Positions 58,139-64,000 of a stretch of 64,000 nt of DNA are shown in pieces. The notes under the pieces were generated by a model. That model was not told the DNA's origin, searched no databases, and saw only the letters and a list, made by a program, of their open reading frames with translations. Numbering within the stretch: position 1 is the stretch's first letter; every line of letters begins with the position of its first letter. Origin of the DNA: Peromyscus leucopus. Its lineage: Eukaryota; Chordata; Mammalia; Rodentia; Cricetidae. The stretch spans positions 38,378,142 through 38,442,141 of the forward strand of contig NC_051072.1 in NCBI RefSeq assembly GCF_004664715.2, read 5' to 3'. Position numbers and translations under genes: made by a program.

Positions 58139-59650
58139 GCCAGACTGAGGAATAGAATGGTGTTTCATACAAAGAGGGGCAGAGAAAGCAAAAGGCTTTC
58201 TTGCCCACTGGAAATGCTGCATCATAGAATTCTTAGGTATGACATCACCAGTTTCTGGTTGCACAATAAGGAGTCTTAGTTGCTGGCACTGCTCAGCAGA
58301 GAATGCCAGGAAAGGGAACTAGGTGTTTAAAATTCCACAACCCTCTATAACTGTTACTTATCTGGACTTAGAAGTTTCAAATCAGCTCCCCACAAAGTCC
58401 GGTGTTTCTTTGGGAATAAAGAGTTGGTCAGAGGTGGGATTAGGCAGAGTGAGACACCCACAATGTATCTAATTTTTAATGTGCTTATGCTAAATGTGAA
58501 GTCCACACAGGACTTATGTTTAGCTTCAAGGAAATTAAACAGTTATCAAATTTAAAGACATGCCTGCTGGAATTTTTAAAAACATATTTATAGGTAAATT
58601 GCACCATTTCCAAAGTAGCTGAGGAAATGAGATGCAGACATTGAAGTTATAAAAAAGGGGGTTCAAAACTTCCACTTGGCATTCTGTGCTCACACCTCGG
58701 GATTATAAGAGATGTTGTTGGGGCTAGCGGTAGTTCAAAGACAGATACAGCATATATCAAGGGAGACTTGATGTTCAGGTTTATTGCTCCCAAGACATTT
58801 ATGACTTAAGAAAAATGCATGGAGAAAAGATGCGGCCAGCCTCTGAGACAATTGAAAAGGAATGAAATGTCTCCAATCCTGCAGTGAATTTATTGTACTC
58901 AGAATACATTCAGAAGACTCAGGGTGAGAAAATGCAGTCAGGGAATCTCTGAACTGCTTGAATGGATTTTAGGAACCTCTGCGACCTAATAAACAAATAA
59001 GGCGTGGTGGGAACCAAAGTGGAAAATCAGGATCCCAGCCACCACCTAGCAGCACACTCTCTGCAATGGTGCACAGTAAAGCAATCTCAACCAACATGTA
59101 GCAAGCATGGGCCAGACTAACCCTGACTAAGAACTCTCATGTTTTGCCATAGTCAGTAAGCCTGCTACAGAGGCATCTTGTTGTTCTTGACAAAGTAGAA
59201 GGAGACATTTCTTTTTCTCCACTTGGGTATGGCAAGGCTCCCTGTGCATGCTGTTATGAATATGAATACTCCCTGCTTCTGGCAATAGAAATTCCAACCA
59301 TGTCATGGCTTACACAGTTTAGTTCAGTGGTTTTATTTGTAGAACATGACCAGAGATGGGTAGTTCAAGGCTGGTACGGTAGCTTCACTCCATCATTCAG
59401 ATACCTAGGTATCTCTTGCTTTCCTTTTGAGCCATTTTTAGCAAGTGGATTCCGCCAGACCACTGTGTCTAATCAGGAAAAGCAAAGCCATGCCCAAGTG
59501 GAGCTACTCCTGTAAAGCCATAGACACCCACGTATATTTCATTGGACAAAATGATGTCTTATACCCAATCCTTGCTGCCTGAAAAGCGAAAAATATACTT
59601 CTTTGAAAGTATCGTCATTCTGGGCATGATACTTCCCTTTGCTGAACAGT
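58139..59650. other. Unclassified DNA, no gene
   Basis: About 1.5 kb without a recognised repeat or coding signal. Confidence 0.35.
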
Positions 59651-59667
59651 AAGAAAGAGATAACTGA
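59651..59667. other. B1 target-site duplication, left copy
   Basis: aagaaagagataactga, exactly repeated at 59835-59851. Confidence 0.97.
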
Positions 59668-59834
59668 AGCCGGGCGTTGGTGGCGCACGCCTTTAATCCC
59701 AGCACTTGGGAGGCAGAGCCAGGCGGATCTCTGTGAGTTCGAGGCCAGCCTGGGCTACCAAGTGAGCTCCAGGAAAGGCGCAAAGCTACACAGAGAAACC
59801 CTGTCTCAAAAAACCAAAAAAAAAAAAAAAAAGA
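59668..59834 (+). repeat. Young B1 SINE with perfect 17-bp duplication
   Basis: This is a near-consensus cricetid B1 ('agccgggcgttggtggcgca' to 'cagagaaaccctgtctc') with an A-rich tail. The 17-bp flanks are identical, which together with the intact body suggests the most recent insertion in the window. Pol III box A and B positions look intact. Confidence 0.97.
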
Positions 59835-59851
59835 AAGAAAGAGATAACTGA

Positions 59852-60831
59852 CAAGCAACTGCCATGTTTGTCATGCCAGGACCCAGCAGCCATTCATTGC
59901 CAAAAGCAAACAGTGTGGTTTGTGTAGGCCAGCAGGCAACCTCAAGCCCACCTATCCTAATCCACTCCAGAGGTGGGCTTTCAGCATTTGGATGTAGTGT
60001 ACAGTCTAGTGTTGTTACTTTTATGACCACCTTTCAAAATAGTTGTAAGCTGTAGCCATAGACCAAATGCATCCTGATGCCTGCTTTCGGACGTAAACGT
60101 TTCTGGATGCACAGGTGAGCCCATTTATTTACCTATTATTTGGGTGGTTTTTCCACTACTTTTCAGCATAGATGAGTAGCTAATGGAGACTATGGCCTGT
60201 GCTGAAGAGCCCAAAAGAGTTACCACGTGGCTCTTCTTATCAAAATGGGTTGTGGCTAGACTAACTCAGTTATCAGCATTGACCTTGACTTTTTCATTCT
60301 CCTGTGAACCTAGAGATTGGCTGAAGAACATAAAGCCAGGCAAATACTGGAGAAGTGATAGAGAATTTCTTTAATTTTTCCTGTTTTGCATAAGAATATA
60401 CAACAAACATTGAGGGACCATGGGAGAAAGGTTAAAAAAAAATCACGAAGACATTGAACTGGACATTTTAATCCATTAAATCCATGTTCAGAACAGTCTG
60501 TCTCCAGACCTCTTGGTTTGTAAAAAAATAAATTCCTATTATATAAACAATGGTGTTTGAGCACTGTTGCCATACTTTTTGTTCATTGCAGCTGAATGCT
60601 TCCCTAATGACTTAGCTCAGGTTCAGGAGGGCCATTTCCATAACTCTCACATAAACCTTTAGAAAAGAGCAAAATCCAGTCATACTACATAGCTATTTGA
60701 AGGGCTGCTCACTTTTCCTATTTAATCACAAACTTCACAGTACTATAAAAAGCATTTGAACACAGTCTGGACTGTGCTTGGACGGAACACTGTCTCCTCG
60801 CCATCATGGAACTGAAAACAACACACTGGAC
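59852..60831. other. Unclassified DNA
   Basis: Nothing recognised in about 1 kb. Confidence 0.35.
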
Positions 60832-60955
60832 TTAGCAGCCATAGTGGAGCACATTTGAAATCCCCCATCCCCAGGAAGCTGAGGCAGGAGGATCATTACT
60901 TGAAGACCAGCCTGGTCTACATAATGAGAGAGTGTCTCAAAACAAACAAAATTGC
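60832..60955 (+). repeat. B1/B4-type SINE
   Basis: 'gaagctgaggcaggaggatc', 'acttgaagaccagcctggtc', 'tacataatgagagagtgtct' with an A-rich tail. The left part is diverged. Confidence 0.8.
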
Positions 60956-60964
60956 TACTTGACT

Positions 60965-61085
60965 AACCTAGAACCCTCCCTTGTCTGTAAACTGGGAAAA
61001 ACAGTATCTCTGTCTCGTTGGGGTTTTGTGAGAATTGCATAACATTCTTAAGTGCATTGTCCTTGGCTAAAATGGTTTAGAACTG
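60965..61085 (+). repeat. MIR SINE fragment
   Basis: 'ctgtaaactgggaaaaacag', 'gttggggttttgtgagaatt', 'gcataacattcttaagtgca' follow the MIR core. Confidence 0.65.
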
Positions 61086-61689
61086 TTACTGTCTGGTTAA
61101 TAAAATGCCTTCACTCATCTTAGGTATTCAGGGTATTTTTTAAATACTAGAATCCTGGATGGATTTTAATTGTAGGCTAAAAAAAATTAGTCGTCTTATT
61201 TTCTGTGCAAGAATGTGTGTGTTTTAAAGACATTCTGCTTACAAGTTTCCTCTATGGAAATTCCACCTCTATAATCCTCATTCACCAGAAATCAGTTGGG
61301 CTTCCTTTGCCACAAGGGCCTATCTTTTCATCCCCATATTTCCACTTATCTTCTCATACCTCCCTTTCTTTGCCTTCAGCAATATTAATCAACTATCAAT
61401 CAAGTCAAGACTATTAACTGAACAGTCCTGAGGAGATGAGGAGGAAAATAACAAAACATACTTTGATTTTTCCACAAGAAAGCAGCTGATATTCAGTAGG
61501 TAACTGTCTCCGTTAGGACAGGTCTAAAGTCTGATAGCCGGCACTTTGAAATACTAATATTTTTTGTTATTACATAATGATATATTCTTACATGTTAATA
61601 TGTAATAATATATACATAGTACATTCTGTTTACTCTCTCCTTGCACCTTCTTTTAACTGCTATTCTACACCCTGTTACATACCCTTTCT
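61086..61689. other. Unclassified DNA
   Basis: AT-rich with short TA-containing patches at 61560-61620. Nothing else was seen. Confidence 0.35.
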
Positions 61690-61990
61690 TCCCACAGGTC
61701 CCCCTCCTACATTCATGAATCCTGGTTTGTTTGTTACAACCTGTTTTAACCAGGATGGGCTATTTGGCCGTGGGTTTGGAACTGACCATTGGGTGCACAA
61801 CTGAAGGGAGAATCCATCAGAGGCCAAAAGCTGTCAGGGAAGGCTAGAGTCCATGAGCCCCTTCCCAATCTGTGACTGGATGTTGACAGACCCAGTCGTA
61901 CACAAGTCGGGGGCCGGCAGCCAGAGCTGATGTAGGATCATACTCTGAATATAACGTTCCCAGTCCTCCTAGCTTGTTCGTTCACTCCAC
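61690..61990 (-). repeat. Rodent L1 (Lx-type) 3' region fragment, minus strand
   Basis: 'ttcatgaatcctggtttgtt', 'gtgcacaactgaagggagaa', 'gtccatgagccccttcccaa', 'gactggatgttgacagaccc' is the complement of the region also seen at 3955-4490. Truncated at both ends. Confidence 0.55.
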
Positions 61991-62253
61991 TCCCTCTTCC
62001 AAGATGTTTCCTGAGTCTTAGAAACGATTGTATACATGGCCGGTTCTTCAGCAGCCATGAGACTGCATTCACTACAACTCATACAAAGGGAAGCTTCTCT
62101 GTTAAAAGACAAGAGTAGCACTTGTCTCTGGCTGTAAACAGTAACTAGACTGTATTTTTGGCACCATGTCAGTTTAGATAAGCAACAGTAGTGACCTTTC
62201 CAACCAGTGAGTTTATGGGTGTTCTTGTAGGAGCACGGGGGTGGGGGGAAAAT
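61991..62253. other. Unclassified DNA
   Basis: Nothing recognised. Confidence 0.3.
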
Positions 62254-62261
62254 GCATAGAG

Positions 62262-62449
62262 CAGTGGTTCTCAACATGTGGGTCATGACCCCTTGAGGGT
62301 TGCATATCAGATATTTACATCACGGTTCATAACAGTAACAAAATTACAATTATGAAGTAGCAAGGAGATAATTTTATGGTTTGTGGGGGCACCACAACAT
62401 GAGGAAGTGTATTAAAGCGTGGAAGCATTAGGAAGGTTGAGAACCACTG
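62262..62449 (-). mobile_element. URR1-type hAT transposon
   Basis: The left end is 'cagtggttctcaacatgtgg' and the right end 'ggaaggttgagaaccactg', with 'aattatgaagtagcaaggag' and 'ataattttatggtttgtggg' inside. Flanks gcatagag (62254-62261) and acgtagag (62450-62457) agree at six of eight bases. A short extra segment (about 62405-62422) is absent from the other two copies. Confidence 0.92.
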
Positions 62450-62457
62450 ACGTAGAG

Positions 62458-63533
62458 GAACAGGGATGAACCAGTGGCAGCTGTATCACCAGGCAGCCCA
62501 CTGTGGTGACAAATCACAATCCTGCATCCCTGGCTGCCTGCACAGTTTGCAGGCACTGTGACCAAACCAGAGTCTATCCCCCCCCAGCAACTGTTACTCC
62601 TTCTATAACCATGTAGAAGTGCCTAGTAAATCTTGTAAGCTTCAGGATCTGCCAGAGTTTTGTAAGTTTTCTTTTGAATCTAATGAGCAAGCCCTCCTCC
62701 AGGAGGGAATATTCAAATTCAGAGGAAAAGAGTTATGCAACAGTGACATTACCTTACACTGACAATCTGGAATGGGTCTGTCAAAGAAAAAGTTGTCTCT
62801 TCTTAATGATTTTGAGCTTGTGACAGAAAAGACTAGGACAGGGTATCCCCTTCATCTAGCTCTCTGTCCTCTCCTTTATCACAATGCAACAGATGTGTGC
62901 CCAATGCCCAAAACACCTGAAAGGAACCAATTTCAGCCTTTCTTTCTAGCAGTTGCGCCAGTTTTAAATTTAGCAAGACATTTGGAAAACTATTCTAGGC
63001 TGGGAAGAACATGTACAGAGTAAAACAGTTTGAACGTCTCTTAAACCGGGAGTCCACAAGGCTGGGGAAGAAAATGTTCTTCTTAGCATCATTTATTGTA
63101 ACAGTTGAGAAGCAAAAGTAAGACCAGGTTTGATAAAGTGTTCCTCCAGGCTAACCAGAAGTCAAAATCAAAAGACTTCTGAGAGTTTTTCTGAATCTAT
63201 ATATTGGTCCCAACCTACAAAACAAACCAAAACTATCATTTTATTTAATTCTCTGTTTTTGCAACCTCTCCTACATGAATATCCTCAGAGAGTTACCTTT
63301 CATTTTGCAGTTCTTGGGGGGGGGGCTTCTTGAGGGGAGGGTTATTTTTGTCCAGTTACAAAATTGTGGTATGGTTGATGGTGAATTAGAGAACTGAGAA
63401 TAGGATGTCAGTCCGCACCCGCCTCTTAAGCAGCCAGCCTCTGTGTTGAGCACAAACCCACAGCTCTAGAGACCCAGTGGAACCGTCAGCCAAAGAGATA
63501 ATACTGGGGGTGACAGGTGCACAGTTAGATCTC
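62458..63533. other. Unclassified DNA
   Basis: No gene or named repeat was seen. A run of nine G occurs at about 63318-63327. Confidence 0.35.
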
Positions 63534-64000
63534 TGTGGTGGTATTGTGTTCCCCAAAATACCGTGTACCATAATAAACTTATCTGGGGTCAGAGAACAGA
63601 AAAGCCACTAGTTAGGTAGTGATAGCACACGCCTTTAATCCTAGCATTCCAGAGGCAGAAATCCATCTGGATCTCTGTGAGTTCAAGGCCACATTGGAAA
63701 CAGCCAGGCATGGTGACTCACGCCTTTAATCCCAGGAAGCAAGCCTTTAATCTTAGGGAGTGATGGTAGAAAGCAGAAAGGTATATAAGGCGTGAGGACC
63801 AGAAACTGGAAGCATTTGGCTAGTTAAGCTTTCAGGCTTTGAGCAGCACAGTTCAGCTGAAAGCCATTGGGATGAGGACACAGAGGCTTCCAGTCTGAGA
63901 AAACAGGACCAGCTGAGAAGTTGACCAGGTGAGGTTAGCTGTGGCTTGTTCTCTGATCTTCCAGTTCACCCCAATACCTGGCCTCGGGTTTGATTTTATT
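63534..64000 (+). mobile_element. Muroid ERV LTR with embedded B1-like segment, cut by window end
   Basis: The element begins tgtggtggtattgtgttccc, has an 'ataataaacttatctggggt' polyadenylation-like segment, then a B1-like core ('acgcctttaatcctagcatt' to 'atctctgtgagttcaaggcc', about 63630-63690), a second 'cacgcctttaatcccaggaa', a TATA-like 'aggtatataaggcgtgagga' near 63780, and 'atcttccagttcaccccaat', 'acctggcctcgggtttgatt' before the cut. The order matches that of the solo LTR at 6143-6533. Its 3' end and any internal provirus lie outside the window. Confidence 0.7.

Noticed and set aside
57900..58264. Lys/Glu-rich frames resembling a charged low-complexity protein
   Set aside because: They are the translation of the (TTTC)n/(CCCT)n tract on the minus strand.

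Overview
The window looks like ordinary, gene-free euchromatic DNA from a muroid rodent, most likely a cricetid (hamster, vole or deer-mouse type). The evidence is the set of interspersed repeats. There are B1 SINEs with the ending typical of cricetids (a 'caaagctacacagagaaaccctgtct' type tail region), B2/B3, B4 and ID SINEs, rodent Lx-type L1 3' ends, rodent URR1 hAT elements and muroid ERV LTRs. These lie over a background of older mammalian repeats (MIR, L2, L1M). The species call is inference; I could not align anything.

I found no protein-coding gene, no convincing exon, no CpG island and no functional RNA gene in 64 kb. Open frames are short (60-182 codons), unsupported by any family motif, and often run through repeats such as (CA)n, (TTTC)n or B1. 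The window is therefore either intergenic or inside a long intron.

Layout. 0-9 kb: a B3-like SINE, an old L1M 5'UTR/ORF1 remnant, an Lx-type L1 piece, an intact solo LTR with target-site duplication (6143-6533), L1M ORF2 remains, and a pair of oppositely oriented (CA)n/(TG)n tracts. 9-22 kb: mostly old MIR and L2 debris, one B1, one B3, an LTR-like block with TATA and AATAAA signals, and several GT microsatellites. 22-25 kb: a minus-strand B1, a second type of LTR, and a URR1 DNA transposon. 25-31 kb: the longest stretch poor in repeats. 31-41 kb: an Lx L1 3' end, B2, B3, B4 and B1 copies, and a 5'-inverted L1 insertion (35646-36306) with its target duplication. 41-54 kb: unique DNA with an L1 3'UTR, an ID/B1 nest, a tiny retroposed 28S rRNA fragment (48198-48264), a URR1 copy with a perfect 8-bp duplication, and an ID element. 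54-64 kb: a second long Lx L1 3' end, a 170-bp polypyrimidine tract, a young B1 with a perfect 17-bp duplication, a third URR1, and an LTR running off the window end.

The elements record activity of L1 and SINEs, ERV LTRs and hAT transposons. The most informative single item is the 28S rRNA fragment, which has a poly-A tail and a 12-bp target duplication. No novel functional system was found.
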